In this document: piece by piece, positions 32,970 to 42,444 of the stretch
Layout of the letters: each line of letters starts with the position of its first letter
How positions within the stretch are numbered: position 1 is the stretch's first letter
NCBI RefSeq assembly: GCF_900172345.1
Contig: NZ_FWFY01000005.1
Coordinates: 62,001-126,000, forward strand
Length of the DNA stretch: 64,000 nt
Direction of reading: 5' to 3'
DNA from: Limimaricola soesokkakensis
GTDB taxonomy: Bacteria; Pseudomonadota; Alphaproteobacteria; Rhodobacterales; Rhodobacteraceae
Notes under the pieces: generated by a model
What the model saw: the letters and a program-made list of their open reading frames with translations, nothing else
Databases searched by the model: none
Told to the model about the DNA's origin: nothing
Position numbers and translations under genes: made by a program

Positions 32970-33056
32970 GCATCCGGCCGGGCCGGGGCCATGCCCCGGA
33001 TCCCCGGCATCCGGCCGGGCCCGGACGCAGTCGAGGCGGGATCGCGCGATCCCGCC
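32970..33056. terminator. Double hairpin and direct repeat between the EF-hand and inositol transporter genes
   Basis: The 15-bp element GCATCCGGCCGGGCC occurs at 32970-32984 and 33007-33021. A 7-bp stem with a CAT loop lies at 32983-32999, and a perfect 22-bp palindrome (arms GGCGGGATCGC and complement) at 33035-33056. This gap between convergent genes most likely terminates both transcripts. Confidence 0.6.
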
Positions 33057-33093
33057 CCGACATGCCGCTGAAAGCGGCCTGCGGCCTCCCGGA

Positions 33094-33873
33094 TCAGACC
33101 GTGCTGCCGAGGCTGCTTTCCAGCGTCGCCAGCTCCTGGCCGCCCGCCATCATGTCCTGCAGCTCCTCGGGGGTGATCTCGCCGCGCTTGGCCGTGCCAT
33201 AGGTGCGGCCCCGGTTCAGCACGGTGAAGCGGTCGCCCACCGCCATGGCGTGGCGCACGTTGTGGGTGATGAAGACCACCGCCACGCCCTGCTTGCGCAC
33301 GGTGTCGATGGTGGCGAGCACGTTGGCGGTCTGGCGCACGCCGAGCGCCGAGGTCGGCTCGTCGAGGATCAGCACGCGGGCGCCGAAATGCACCGCGCGG
33401 GCGATGGCGACGGTCTGGCGCTCGCCGCCCGACAGCGTGCCGACGGCCTGATCGGGGCCGCGCAGCACGATGCCCATCTTCTCCATCTCCTGCATCGTCA
33501 CCCGGTTGGCGAGGTCGTGGTCGAAGAAGGAGAAGGGGCCGATCTTGCGCGTCGGCTCGTTGCCCATGAAGAAGTTGCGGCTCACCGACATCAGCGGGAT
33601 CATCGCGAGATGCTGGTGCACCGTGGCGATCCCGGCGGCGATGGCGTCGCGCGGATCGGCGAAGTGCATGTCGCGGCCCTCGAACAGGATCTCGCCGCGG
33701 GTCGGCTTGTGCACGCCGGAGAGCGTCTTGATGAAGGTCGACTTGCCGGCGCCGTTATCGCCCAGAAGGCAGTGGCATTCGCCGGCATGGATGTCGACCG
33801 AGACACCGGCCAGCGCGATGACCGAGCCGAAATGCTTCTCGATGTTCTTCATCTGGATCAGGGGCTGGGTCAT
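33094..33873 (-). CDS. Sugar (inositol) ABC transporter ATPase, single-domain
   Basis: A 259-aa ABC ATPase: Walker [11 protein letters not shown]-loop region VHQHLAMIP, signature [16 protein letters not shown] and Walker [13 protein letters not shown]. Sequence features resemble the ribose/FrcA-type sugar importers, but only one ATPase domain is present instead of the usual tandem of about 500 residues, so it should act as a homodimer. It is last in the minus-strand binding protein-permease-ATPase operon next to inositol genes. Confidence 0.9.
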   Translation of the reverse strand: MTQPLIQMKNIEKHFGSVIALAGVSVDIHAGECHCLLGDNGAGKSTFIKTLSGVHKPTRGEILFEGRDMHFADPRDAIAAGIATVHQHLAMIPLMSVSRNFFMGNEPTRKIGPFSFFDHDLANRVTMQEMEKMGIVLRGPDQAVGTLSGGERQTVAIARAVHFGARVLILDEPTSALGVRQTANVLATIDTVRKQGVAVVFITHNVRHAMAVGDRFTVLNRGRTYGTAKRGEITPEELQDMMAGGQELATLESSLGSTV

Positions 33874-33874
33874 G

Positions 33875-34993
33875 TCAGCGCTCTCCGGTGATGATGCGGC
33901 GGATATAGGTGTTGAGGATCACCGCAAAGAGCAGGATCACGCCGAGGAACACCCGGAACAGCGAGCTTTCGACGCCCGCGAAGAACAGCCCCTGCTGGAC
34001 CACCCCGAAGATCAGCGCGCCGAGCGCGGCGCCGATCACCGAGCCGTAGCCGCCAGTCAGCAGCGCGCCGCCGATGACCACGGCGATGATCGCCTCGAAC
34101 TCCTTCAACAGGCCCCGGTCGGCCCCGGCCGAGCCGAACTCCATCACCTGGCAAGCGGCGAAGACGGTGGCGCAGAAGGCGGTGAACATGAACATGGTGA
34201 TCTTGACCCGGTTCACCGGCACGCCGGAATTGCGCGCGGCCTCGGCGTCGCCGCCGGCGGCGAAGATCCAATTGCCGAAGCGGGTGCGGGTCAGCAGCAC
34301 ATGGCCCACCACCACCAGCCCGAGCGCCCAGACGATCAGCATCGGGATGCCGTTCACCACCGGTTCGCCGGCGCGGGTGCCGCGCTCGAAGGTGGCGATG
34401 ATCCCGGCCTCGCCCATCCAGGTGAAAAATCCCTTGCCGATGGTGCCGCCGAACAGCGCCGCGAGCCAGTCGCCCTCGGCCGCCTCGCGGATGCCGCCGA
34501 TGATGGTCTTGCGCTCGATAGTCTGCGGCAGGAAGATCGTGAAGCCGCGCAGGATGAACAGGAAGGCCAGCGTCACGATGAAGCTGGGCAGGCCGGTGCG
34601 CACGACGATGAAGCCGTTGAGCGCGCCGATCGAGATGCACAGCGCGAAGGTCACGAGGATCGCGACCCACATCGGCCAGCCCAGCGTCACGCCGAAGATG
34701 GCCATCATCATCCCGGCGAAGCCGATCATCGAGCCGACCGAGAGGTCGAACTCGCCCGCGATCATCAAGAGGCAGGCGCCGACGGCGATGATCATGAACT
34801 GCGCCGAGACGACGGACCAGTTCATGATGCCTTGGCTGTTGAACATGCCGCTGTCGAAGGCGAACAGTCCGAAGAAGACGAACACCGCGATGGTGCCCAC
34901 GATGCCGCCCAGCTCGGGACGGATCATCGCGCGGCGCATCGGCGAGATCTGCTTGACCCGTTCGTCCATCACGATTTGCGGTGTATCTGCCAT
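33875..34993 (-). CDS. Sugar (inositol) ABC transporter permease
   Basis: A 372-aa RbsC/XylH-type permease with about ten membrane segments and family motifs [44 protein letters not shown] and [21 protein letters not shown] soluble insertion at about residues 165-215 ([10 protein letters not shown] to the next span) is longer than in RbsC. It lies 1 bp upstream of the ATPase gene and 74 bp after the binding-protein gene. Confidence 0.9.
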   Translation of the reverse strand: MADTPQIVMDERVKQISPMRRAMIRPELGGIVGTIAVFVFFGLFAFDSGMFNSQGIMNWSVVSAQFMIIAVGACLLMIAGEFDLSVGSMIGFAGMMMAIFGVTLGWPMWVAILVTFALCISIGALNGFIVVRTGLPSFIVTLAFLFILRGFTIFLPQTIERKTIIGGIREAAEGDWLAALFGGTIGKGFFTWMGEAGIIATFERGTRAGEPVVNGIPMLIVWALGLVVVGHVLLTRTRFGNWIFAAGGDAEAARNSGVPVNRVKITMFMFTAFCATVFAACQVMEFGSAGADRGLLKEFEAIIAVVIGGALLTGGYGSVIGAALGALIFGVVQQGLFFAGVESSLFRVFLGVILLFAVILNTYIRRIITGER

Positions 34994-35027
34994 GCCCGCT
35001 TACTCCAGGGATCGGTTGAAATTCGAT

Positions 35028-35057
35028 GGGGGCGGCCAATGGGGAGGTGCCGCCCCC
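35028..35057 (-). terminator. Intra-operon hairpin between the inositol binding-protein and permease genes
   Basis: Perfect 9-bp arms (GGGGGCGGC and complement) around a 12-nt loop, 10 nt past the binding-protein stop. As with the other binding-protein genes here, it likely uncouples the level of receptor and permease. Confidence 0.55.
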
Positions 35058-35067
35058 GCGCGCTCGC

Positions 35068-36015
35068 TCAGCGGTATTCGCCGGCGAACTTCTCGACCAT
35101 CTCGAGCCCCTCGGCGGTGACGAAGCCGGGGCCGGAGTTGATGTTGTTGCCGGGCAGCACGCCGTAGCGGTGGTAGTTGGTCAGCACCACCACCGGCAGG
35201 TAGGCCTGCAGGAAGGGCTGCTGGTCGATGCCCCACTCGATGACGCCGTCCTTGATGCCCTGCACGATGTTGGCGCCGAGATCGAAGGTGCCGAAATAGA
35301 TGTCGCCCGCCATGCCGGTCTCGTCGAGCGCCAGCAGCGTCGGATCGGCCGAGGTCGGCCCGAGGGTGAGCACCGCGTCGGTGTCGGGATTGGCCGAGAG
35401 ATAGGCCTGCACCCGGTTCTTGATCTCGGCCGGGTCCTGGCCGCTGTCGATCATCTGCTCGCCCAGCTCGACGCCGAGCCCGTCGGCGAAGCCCTGACAG
35501 CGCTCGGTCGAGGCGGGGGAGCTGATGTAGTGGTTCACGCAGAGGAAGCTCTCGACGCCGTCCTCCTTGGCCCGCTCGCCCGCGGCGAGGCCCGCATCGT
35601 ATTCGGGCTGGCCCACATACATCAGCGCGCCGACCTCGCGCGCCTGCTCGGGCGTGCCCGAATTCATGATGATCACGTCGACGCCGCTGTCGACGGCCGA
35701 GCGGACCGGGCCCGAGAGCACGTCGAAATCCGAGAGGGTGGTGATGATGCCATCGGGGCCGCTGGCCGCCGCCTGCTCGATGATCCGCGCCATGTCGGCG
35801 AGGTCGCCGGTCGGCGGATTGCGGTATTCGACCTCGACGCCCATCTGCTCGGAGGCCAGCGCGATCGCGTTCTTGATGGTGTTCCACCAGCTGTCGCTGT
35901 CGGGGGCGTGGCTGACGAGGATGTATTTCTCGCCCTCGGCCTGCGCTGTGCCGGCGGCGATCAGCGGCGTGGCGGCGACGGTCGCGGCCAGCAGCAGCTT
36001 CATTGTCGGTGTCAT
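35068..36015 (-). CDS. Sugar ABC transporter substrate-binding protein (likely myo-inositol)
   Basis: A 315-aa protein with signal peptide (MTPTMKLLLAATVAATPLIAAGTAQA) and the periplasmic-binding-protein type-1 fold: ILVSHAPDSDSWWNTIKNAI, GDLADMARIIEQAAASGPDGIITTLSD and TDAVLTLGPTSADPTLLALDE. A GGGAGGGA ribosome-binding site precedes the ATG at 36015. It is divergent from the LacI regulator, with an operator between them, and the regulator's second site controls iolD, which ties this transporter to inositol. Confidence 0.88.
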   Translation of the reverse strand: MTPTMKLLLAATVAATPLIAAGTAQAEGEKYILVSHAPDSDSWWNTIKNAIALASEQMGVEVEYRNPPTGDLADMARIIEQAAASGPDGIITTLSDFDVLSGPVRSAVDSGVDVIIMNSGTPEQAREVGALMYVGQPEYDAGLAAGERAKEDGVESFLCVNHYISSPASTERCQGFADGLGVELGEQMIDSGQDPAEIKNRVQAYLSANPDTDAVLTLGPTSADPTLLALDETGMAGDIYFGTFDLGANIVQGIKDGVIEWGIDQQPFLQAYLPVVVLTNYHRYGVLPGNNINSGPGFVTAEGLEMVEKFAGEYR

Positions 36016-36103
36016 CGGACATCCCTCCCTGGTGTCGTTGGTTCCGTTGGAAGAGCGGTCCTCCGCCAGCCCTTCGACTCCGACTACAACATATCGCGCG
36101 GCA

Positions 36104-36123
36104 TTTTGCAACCGGTTGCAAAA
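36104..36123. promoter_or_regulatory. Inositol regulator operator 1 (LacI-type palindrome)
   Basis: TTTTGCAACCGGTTGCAAAA is a perfect 20-bp dyad with central CG, between the transporter operon and the LacI gene. An 18-bp version occurs at 40481-40498 in front of iolD. Two identical cores at two divergent promoters of the same pathway strongly suggest one regulator. Confidence 0.85.
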
Positions 36124-36202
36124 CGGGTTGGCGCAACTCATGCTGGACCCGAGCGTTCGATGAGGTAGAGCTATGCGGTCGCGGGAGGGAAAACGGGGGG
36201 TC

Positions 36203-37210
36203 ATGGTGGTCACGCTCAAGGAGGTCGCCGAACGGGCGGGCGTGTCGCGCTCGGCGGTGTCGCGCACCTTTACCGACGGCGCCTCGGTCTCGCCCAAGAT
36301 GCGGCGCAAGGTCGAGAAGGCGGCGCGCGAACTGGGCTACAGCCCCAACGCGCTGGCCTCATCGCTCACCACCGGGCGCACCAAGCTGATCGGGCTGGTG
36401 TCGAGCAACTTCCACAACCCGTTCTTCCTCGAGATCTTCGACCTGTTCACGCGCGGCTTGCAGGAGCGCGGGCTGCGGCCCTTGCTGGTCAATCTCTCGG
36501 GCGAGACCGAGCCCGAGAACTCGGTGCGGATGCTGCGGCAATACTCGGTCGACGGCGTCGTCGTCGCCTCCTCGACCCTGCCGCCGGGCTTTGCCATCGC
36601 GTTTCGCGAGGCGGGGGTGCCGGTGATCAACGCCTTCGGGCGCTACGCCTCGGACCCGCAGGTGCACACGGTGGGCATCGACAACGTCGCATGCGGCCGG
36701 ACCGCCGCGCGTACGCTGATCGCGCGCGGCTACCGGCGGCTGGCCTTTCTCGGCGGGCCCGAAGCCGCGACCTCGACCCAGGACCGCCTGTCCGGGTTCC
36801 AGGCCGAGATCGCGCAGGCGCCGGAGCTCGGGCTCAGCGTGTCCTTCGCGGGGGCCTACACCTTCGATGCGGGGCGGCGCGAGATGCAGCGGCTGTTGCA
36901 GGAGCCGCCGGCCGAGGCCTATTTCTGCGGCGACGACGTGCTGTCGATCGGCGCGCTCTCGGCGCTGCGCGATAACGGGTTCTCGGTGCCGGGCGATGTC
37001 GGCGTGCTGGGGCTCAACGACATGGAGATGGCGGGCTGGGCCGGGATCGACCTGACCACGATCCACCAGCCGATCCGGCAGATCGTCACCTCCTCGATCG
37101 AGCTGATGGGGGCGATGCTGGACGAGCCGGACCGCTACCCGGAGGCGCGGGTGTTTCCCTGCCGGATCGTCGAGCGCGGCACGCTCAGGCCATTGCCCGA
37201 GGCGGGCTGA
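36203..37210 (+). CDS. LacI-family regulator of inositol genes
   Basis: A 335-aa LacI protein with HTH VTLKEVAERAGVSRSAVSRTFTDGASVS, hinge ALASSLTTGRTKLIGLVSS and a sugar-type effector domain (FCGDDVLSIGALSALRDNGFSVPGDVG). The ATG at 36203 (MVVTLKEVAERAG) gives the standard LacI start and has a GGGAGG upstream; an ATG at 36173 would add ten residues. It lies between the inositol transporter and catabolic genes and probably binds the two TTGCAACCGGTTGCAA palindromes, with inositol or a catabolite as inducer. Confidence 0.88.
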   Translation: MVVTLKEVAERAGVSRSAVSRTFTDGASVSPKMRRKVEKAARELGYSPNALASSLTTGRTKLIGLVSSNFHNPFFLEIFDLFTRGLQERGLRPLLVNLSGETEPENSVRMLRQYSVDGVVVASSTLPPGFAIAFREAGVPVINAFGRYASDPQVHTVGIDNVACGRTAARTLIARGYRRLAFLGGPEAATSTQDRLSGFQAEIAQAPELGLSVSFAGAYTFDAGRREMQRLLQEPPAEAYFCGDDVLSIGALSALRDNGFSVPGDVGVLGLNDMEMAGWAGIDLTTIHQPIRQIVTSSIELMGAMLDEPDRYPEARVFPCRIVERGTLRPLPEAG

Positions 37211-37236
37211 GGGGCCATTGCCCGGGACGGGCTGAG

Positions 37237-37263
37237 GGGCCGGGGCCTCGACGGCCCCGGCCC
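37237..37263. terminator. Bidirectional hairpin between convergent genes
   Basis: Perfect 11-bp arms (GGGCCGGGGCC and complement) with loop TCGAC, 27 nt after the LacI stop and 7 nt before the stop of the facing dehydrogenase gene. No T-run. Confidence 0.65.
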
Positions 37264-37269
37264 GAATGG

Positions 37270-38427
37270 TTAGCGGAACATCGGCGGCCGGGCCTCGGTC
37301 CAGGCACCGTCGCACTTGCCGCTCTTGGCCACGGCGAAGACGGCGGCCATGGAGCGCAGCCCGTCCTCGGCGCGCGGGTAGAGATCGGCGGCCGGGTCCA
37401 TCTCGCGGCCCGCCTTGCGCGCGGCGATCGCCTCGGCGAGATCGGCATAGATGTTGGCGAAGGCCAGCGGCATGCCCTCGGCATGGCCGATCGTCACCCG
37501 GCTGGTGCGGTCCGCCTCGGGCGAGAGCCCCGCCTCGCCGCGTTCGATCACCTCGCGCCGGCCGCCGAGCGGCATCCAGTAGAGCTGGTTCGGCTGCTCC
37601 TGCGCCCATGACAGGCCGCCCTTCTCGCCGAAGACCTGCAGCGTCAGCCCGTGCTGGCGGCCGATCGCCACCGAGGAGGTCCAGAGCCGCCCCACCGCGC
37701 CGCCGTCGAAGCGCAGATTGACCATCGCGTCGTCCTCGAGCGTGCGGCTTTCGATGCAGCTCACCGTGTCGGCGGAGAGGCGCGCGACCTCCTGGCCGAT
37801 CACGAAGCTCGCCATGTGCAGCGCGTGGATGCCGCAATCGGCGAACTGCGCCGAGACGCCCGCCTGCGCCGGGTCGTAGCGCCAGCGCACGCGCGGATTG
37901 TCGGCGTCAGCCGCGTCGGCGTGGTGGCCATGCGCGAATTCGGCCTTCACCAGCCGGATCTTTCCAAGATCGCCGCGCGCCACCATGGCCCGCATGTGCC
38001 GCACCAGCGAATAGCCCGAATAGCCGTAATTCACCGCGCAGATCCGGTTCGCCGCGCGCGCGGTGCGGACGATCTCCTCGCCCTCCTCGACGGTCATGGT
38101 CATCGGCTTTTCGCACAGGACGTGGAAGCCGGCCTCGAGGAACGCCTTGGTGATCTCGAAATGCGTGGCGTTGGGGGTGGCCACGGTGACGAGGTCGACC
38201 CGGTCGGGGCGGTTCCTCTCGCCCTCCAGCATCTCGCGCCAGTCGCCATAGGCGCGGTCCGGCGTGAGGCCGAGACGCCGGCCGTAGTCGCGCCCGGCCT
38301 CGGCGCGGTGGTCGAGCGCGCCGGCGCGGAATTCGAATAGCCCGTCGAGCCCCGCGCCGAGGCGATGCGCCGGGCCGATCTGGCTGCCTTCGCCGCCACC
38401 GATCATGCCCCATCCCAGTTTCGTCAT
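37270..38427 (-). CDS. Gfo/Idh/MocA-family dehydrogenase 1 (inositol region)
   Basis: A 385-aa NAD(P)-dependent oxidoreductase: Rossmann motif GMIGGGEGSQIG near residue 9, EKPMTMT with the catalytic Lys near residue 105, and the DCGIHALHMASF helix with the catalytic His near residue 210. Close in form to the longer Gfo/Idh enzymes of inositol clusters (for example scyllo-inositol dehydrogenases). It is last in the operon after iolE and dehydrogenase 2, so oxidation of an inositol isomer or epimerisation through a keto-inositol is likely. The exact substrate is unknown. Confidence 0.85.
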   Translation of the reverse strand: MTKLGWGMIGGGEGSQIGPAHRLGAGLDGLFEFRAGALDHRAEAGRDYGRRLGLTPDRAYGDWREMLEGERNRPDRVDLVTVATPNATHFEITKAFLEAGFHVLCEKPMTMTVEEGEEIVRTARAANRICAVNYGYSGYSLVRHMRAMVARGDLGKIRLVKAEFAHGHHADAADADNPRVRWRYDPAQAGVSAQFADCGIHALHMASFVIGQEVARLSADTVSCIESRTLEDDAMVNLRFDGGAVGRLWTSSVAIGRQHGLTLQVFGEKGGLSWAQEQPNQLYWMPLGGRREVIERGEAGLSPEADRTSRVTIGHAEGMPLAFANIYADLAEAIAARKAGREMDPAADLYPRAEDGLRSMAAVFAVAKSGKCDGAWTEARPPMFR

Positions 38428-38439
38428 GGCCGGACCTCC

Positions 38440-39333
38440 CTATTTGAAGCCGATGGATTCGAGATATTCGCGGTTCTTGCGGGCGTCGCCCAGCGGGTCG
38501 GGGTCGAGCGTCGGATCGCAATCCTGCTCGACCGTGCACCAGCCCTCGAAGCCCGCTTCCAGCAGCGCCTGCCGCACGGCGGGGAAATCGACGTCGCCCT
38601 CGCCCAGATTGCAGAAGATGCCCTGTCCGCAGGCGTCGTAGAAGCCGGTGCGGTTCTCGATTACCCGGGCCTTCACCACGGGGTCGATATCCTTGAAATG
38701 CATGTAGGAGATGCGGTCCTCGTGGCGCTTGATGAAGGCCACCGGGTCGAAGCCCGCATAGGAATGATGGCCGGTGTCGAAGCAGATCTTGAGGATGCGC
38801 TCGTCGACCTCGTCGAGAAGCCGCTCCAGCTCCGGCTCGAAATCCATGAAGCCCGCCGCATGGGCATGGATGCCGGTGGTCAGCCCGTATTCCTCGGTGC
38901 CGATCCGCGCGACGGTGGCGATGCGCTCGCGGAAGGCGGCCCATTCCATCGCGTCCATCTGCTCGGCCTCGGAGGCGCGGCCGGCGGTCGGGGCGCGGCG
39001 CGGCGAGATCGAGTCGATCAGCACGAGGTGCTCGGCCCCATGCGCCTTGAGCGCGCGGCAGGTGCGATGCGCGGCGTCGAGCACGTCCTCCCAGGCGGCC
39101 GGGTCGTGGAACGGGCGGAACACCACGCCGCCGATGAGCTGCAGCCCGAACTCGTCGAGCGCCGCGCCCAATTCGGCCGGGTCCTCGGGCATGTAGCCCA
39201 CCGGACCGAGCTCGATGCCCTTGTAGCCCGCTGCCGCGCAGTCGCGCAGCACGTCGCGCCAATCGGGGTTGCGCGGGTCGGCCGCGAATTCCACGCCCCA
39301 TGAGCAGGGGGCGTTGCCAATCCTGATCGTCAT
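38440..39333 (-). CDS. iolE: Inosose dehydratase
   Basis: A 297-aa TIM-barrel protein: RIGNAPCSWGVEF at the N-terminus is the hallmark of IolE, followed by GYKGIELGPVGYMP, GGVVFRPFHD, HAHAAGFMDFEPE and the metal-binding stretch ICFDTGHHSYAGFDP with HFKDIDP. IolE dehydrates 2-keto-myo-inositol (inosose) to 3D-trihydroxycyclohexane-1,2-dione, the substrate of IolD. It lies 16 bp after dehydrogenase 2 and 12 bp before dehydrogenase 1. Confidence 0.95.
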   Translation of the reverse strand: MTIRIGNAPCSWGVEFAADPRNPDWRDVLRDCAAAGYKGIELGPVGYMPEDPAELGAALDEFGLQLIGGVVFRPFHDPAAWEDVLDAAHRTCRALKAHGAEHLVLIDSISPRRAPTAGRASEAEQMDAMEWAAFRERIATVARIGTEEYGLTTGIHAHAAGFMDFEPELERLLDEVDERILKICFDTGHHSYAGFDPVAFIKRHEDRISYMHFKDIDPVVKARVIENRTGFYDACGQGIFCNLGEGDVDFPAVRQALLEAGFEGWCTVEQDCDPTLDPDPLGDARKNREYLESIGFK

Positions 39334-39349
39334 GTCCTGACCTCTGTTC

Positions 39350-40453
39350 TCAGTGTTTCTCGACATCGCGCCAGCGCCCGTCGCGCGCCGAGGCGCGGGC
39401 GGTCTCGATCACGCGCGCCACCTCGAGCCCGTCGCGGAAGCTGGGCCAGACCGTTTCGCCGGTCTCGATCGCGCGCAGGAAATCGCGCGCCTCGATGATG
39501 ATCTGGTCCTGGTAGCCGGTGCCGTGACCCGGCCCCTGGCAGAAGGGGAGGTAGTCGGGATGCGCCGGGCCGGTGAGGATGCGGGTGAAGCCGCGCGTGG
39601 CCTCGGGGCCTTCGGCGCGGTAGAGGTGGATCGCGTTCTGATCCTCCTGATCGAAGCGGATCGCGCCCTTGGTGCCGGTGATTTCGTAGGCGTAGCCCAT
39701 CTTGCGGCCCGTAGCGATCCGGCTGAAATGCATCTGCCCCATCGTGCCGCGCGCGAAGCGGCACATCAGCTGGGCCTGGTCGTCATTGTCGACCCGGCCG
39801 CCGGGGCGCTCGGTGTGCACAGTTTCCATCGTGGCCGAGAGCGAGGCGATGGGGCCAAGCAGCGCGAGCGCCGCGTTGACCATGTGTGGCGCCAGATCGC
39901 CCAGCGTGCCGTTGGCCTCGCCTGCGCAGCGCCAGGTGAACGGGGTCTCGGGGTCGGCGAGGAAATCCTCGGTATGCTCGCCGCGAAACCACGTCACCTC
40001 GCCGATCGCGCCTTCGGCGATGAGCTGTCTCGCGAACTGGCTCGCGGGGGTGCGGATGTAATTGAACGCGACCATGTTGGCCGTGCCCGAGGCCTCGGCC
40101 GCGGCGACCATGGCGCGGGCGTCTTCGACCGAGGCGCCCAGAGGCTTTTCGCACATCACCGGCTTGCCGCGCGCGAAGGCGGCCTCGGCGATCTCGCGAT
40201 GCGTCTCCTGCGGCGCGGCGATCACCACCGCCTCGACCCGGGGATCCTCGACCAGCGCGCGCCAGTCATCGGTGGCGCGGGCAAAGCCATAGGCGGCGCG
40301 GTAGCGCTCGGCGCTTTCGGGCGAGCTGGCCGCGACCATCTCGAGCCGTGGCCGGAGCGGGGTGTCGAATACCGCGCCCACGGCCGACATGGCGACGGCG
40401 TGGGCCTTACCCATGTAGCCGCCGCCGATGATGCCGATGCCGATCTCCCGCAT
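39350..40453 (-). CDS. Gfo/Idh/MocA-family dehydrogenase 2 (inositol region)
   Basis: A 367-aa oxidoreductase: GIIGGGYMGKAHAVAM at the N-terminus, EKPLGAS with the catalytic Lys near residue 103, and DLAPHMVNAALAL as the active-site helix. It leads the minus-strand operon with iolE and dehydrogenase 1, divergent from iolD across a regulator operator. Probably acts on an inositol stereoisomer or a related sugar. Assigning myo- versus scyllo- or chiro-inositol by eye is not possible. Confidence 0.85.
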   Translation of the reverse strand: MREIGIGIIGGGYMGKAHAVAMSAVGAVFDTPLRPRLEMVAASSPESAERYRAAYGFARATDDWRALVEDPRVEAVVIAAPQETHREIAEAAFARGKPVMCEKPLGASVEDARAMVAAAEASGTANMVAFNYIRTPASQFARQLIAEGAIGEVTWFRGEHTEDFLADPETPFTWRCAGEANGTLGDLAPHMVNAALALLGPIASLSATMETVHTERPGGRVDNDDQAQLMCRFARGTMGQMHFSRIATGRKMGYAYEITGTKGAIRFDQEDQNAIHLYRAEGPEATRGFTRILTGPAHPDYLPFCQGPGHGTGYQDQIIIEARDFLRAIETGETVWPSFRDGLEVARVIETARASARDGRWRDVEKH

Positions 40454-40480
40454 GTCGAACTCCCCCCTCGTCGATTTCGA

Positions 40481-40498
40481 TTTGCAACCGGTTGCAAA
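40481..40498. promoter_or_regulatory. Inositol regulator operator 2
   Basis: TTTGCAACCGGTTGCAAA is a perfect 18-bp dyad in the 122-bp gap between the divergent dehydrogenase 2 and iolD genes; it shares its core with the 36104-36123 site. Confidence 0.85.
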
Positions 40499-40575
40499 AT
40501 ACGTATCGTGAGAGTCGAAACGCCGCAAGCGGCATTCGCGACTTGCCACGAAAAACCTGGAAGGGCCGCCCCGCC

Positions 40576-42444
40576 ATGACCGCATCACAGGGTACCGTTC
40601 GCCTCACCACCGCGCAGGCCATCATCCGCTGGCTCGCCAACCAGTATATCGAGATCGACGGAGAGGAGCTGCGCGTCTGCGGCGGCGGCTTCGGCATCTT
40701 TGGCCACGGCAACGTCACCTGCCTGGGCGAGGCGCTGCACGGGGTGCAGGCCGAGCTGCCGCTCTATCGCGGTCAGAACGAGCAGGGGATGGGCTTCGCC
40801 GCCGCCGGTTATGCCAAGCAATGGCTGCGGCAGCGCTTCATGTTCTGCACCGCCAGCGCGGGGCCGGGCACGATGAACCTCCTCACCGCCGCCGGTCTCG
40901 CCCATGCCAACCGGCTGCCGATGTTGATGCTCTGCGGCGACGGCTTCGTGACCCGGCTGCCGGACCCGGTGCTGCAGCAGATGGAGAATTACGGCGACCC
41001 GACCTTCGGCGTGAACGACGCGTTCAAGCCGGTGGTGCGGTATTGGGACCGGATCACCCACCCGGCGCAGGTGATCCAGTCGCTGCCCGCCGCGCTGGCG
41101 ACGATGCTCGACCCGGCCGATTGCGGCCCGGCCTTCATCGGGCTGCCGCAGGACGTGCAGGGCTGGGCCTGGGATTTCCCGGAGGCGATGTTCGAGAAAA
41201 AACTCCACCGCATCCGCCGCGTGGCCCCCGACGAAGCCGAGATCGCGGATGCCCGCGCGGCGCTGCTCGCGGCCAAGCGGCCGATGATCATCGCCGGCGG
41301 CGGCGTGCAGTATTCGCGGGCGGCAAAGGAACTCGCCGCCTTTGCCGAAGCGCATCGCATCCCGGTGGTCGAAACCATCGCGGGGCGCGCCAACCTTCTG
41401 GCGGAGCATCCGCTCAACATCGGTCCGATCGGCGTCACCGGCTCGGACAGCGCCAACGCAATCGCGGCGCAGGCGGATGTGATCCTCGCCGTCGGCACGC
41501 GGTTGCAGGATTTCACCACCGGCTCGTGGACCGCCTTCGACGCCAGAGCCCGGATCGTCGCGATCAACGCGGCGCGGCACGACGCGGGCAAGCACCGGGC
41601 GCTGCCGGTGGTCGGTGACGCGAAGCGGGCGATCGAGGCGCTGGGGCGAGGACTCGACTACGCGGCCCCCGCTGCATGGGTCGAGAAGGCGCAAAAGGAG
41701 CGCCGCGCCTGGGACGCCTATGTCGCCGAGAACGTGAAGCCCGGCAATGGCCCGAACTCCTACGCGCAGGCGATCGGCGTGGTGAACGATCTGTGCCACC
41801 CGCGCGACCGGATCGTCGCGGCGGCGGGCGGGCTTCCGGCCGAGGTGACGGCGAACTGGCGCACGCTGGGGATCGGCACGGTCGACGTGGAGTTCGGCTT
41901 TTCCTGCATGGGCTACGAGATCTCGGGCGCATGGGGCGCGCGGATCGCGCAGGCGCAGCGCGAGCCTGAGCGCGACACCATCGTCTTCATCGGCGACGGT
42001 TCCTACATGATGATGAACAGCGATCTCTACTCGGCGGCGCTGAGCCGCAAGAAGCTGATCGTGCTGGTGCTCGACAATGGCGGCTTTGCGGTCATCAACA
42101 AGCTGCAGAACAACACCGGCAACGAGAGCTTCAACAATTTGCTCGCCGATTGCCCGACCATCCCCGAACCCTTCGCCGTCGATTTCGAGGCGCATGCGCG
42201 GGCGCAGGGCGCCGAGGCGGTGACGGTCGAAAACCCGGCCGAGCTGGCCACGGCGTTCCAGCGGGCCAAGGCGAGCGACCGCAGCCAGGTCATCGTCATG
42301 AAGGTCGACGCTTACGAGGGCTGGACCACCCAGGGCCACGCCTGGTGGGAGGTCGGCACGCCGGAGGTGACGACCAGCGAGCGGGTCCGCGCCGCGCATG
42401 AAAGCCAGGAATCGGGCCGCGCCCGGCAGCGGCGGGGGGTGTGA
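40576..42444 (+). CDS. iolD: 3D-trihydroxycyclohexane-1,2-dione hydrolase (TPP-dependent)
   Basis: A 622-aa thiamine-diphosphate enzyme with the N-terminal pyrimidine-binding domain (VRLTTAQAIIRWLANQYI, HGVQAELPLYRGQNEQGMGFAAAGYAKQ), a central domain (GGGVQYSRAAKELAAFAE) and the C-terminal diphosphate domain (VFIGDGSYMMMNSDLYSA, with VLDNGGFAVINKLQNNTGNESFNN). IolD opens the ring to 5-deoxy-D-glucuronate. The length and the start TVRLTTAQA are normal for the family. It leads the + operon iolD-C-B-J-G and is preceded by the regulator operator. Confidence 0.96.
   Translation: MTASQGTVRLTTAQAIIRWLANQYIEIDGEELRVCGGGFGIFGHGNVTCLGEALHGVQAELPLYRGQNEQGMGFAAAGYAKQWLRQRFMFCTASAGPGTMNLLTAAGLAHANRLPMLMLCGDGFVTRLPDPVLQQMENYGDPTFGVNDAFKPVVRYWDRITHPAQVIQSLPAALATMLDPADCGPAFIGLPQDVQGWAWDFPEAMFEKKLHRIRRVAPDEAEIADARAALLAAKRPMIIAGGGVQYSRAAKELAAFAEAHRIPVVETIAGRANLLAEHPLNIGPIGVTGSDSANAIAAQADVILAVGTRLQDFTTGSWTAFDARARIVAINAARHDAGKHRALPVVGDAKRAIEALGRGLDYAAPAAWVEKAQKERRAWDAYVAENVKPGNGPNSYAQAIGVVNDLCHPRDRIVAAAGGLPAEVTANWRTLGIGTVDVEFGFSCMGYEISGAWGARIAQAQREPERDTIVFIGDGSYMMMNSDLYSAALSRKKLIVLVLDNGGFAVINKLQNNTGNESFNNLLADCPTIPEPFAVDFEAHARAQGAEAVTVENPAELATAFQRAKASDRSQVIVMKVDAYEGWTTQGHAWWEVGTPEVTTSERVRAAHESQESGRARQRRGV

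Noticed and set aside
32970-33056. CRISPR-like or insertion-sequence repeats
   Set aside because: Only two copies of a 15-bp element with hairpins in a gap between convergent genes; this fits terminators, not an array or IS ends.
40585-42399. 604-residue open frame antisense to iolD
   Set aside because: iolD has full TPP-enzyme motifs; the antisense frame has none and is full of Arg, His and Gly.
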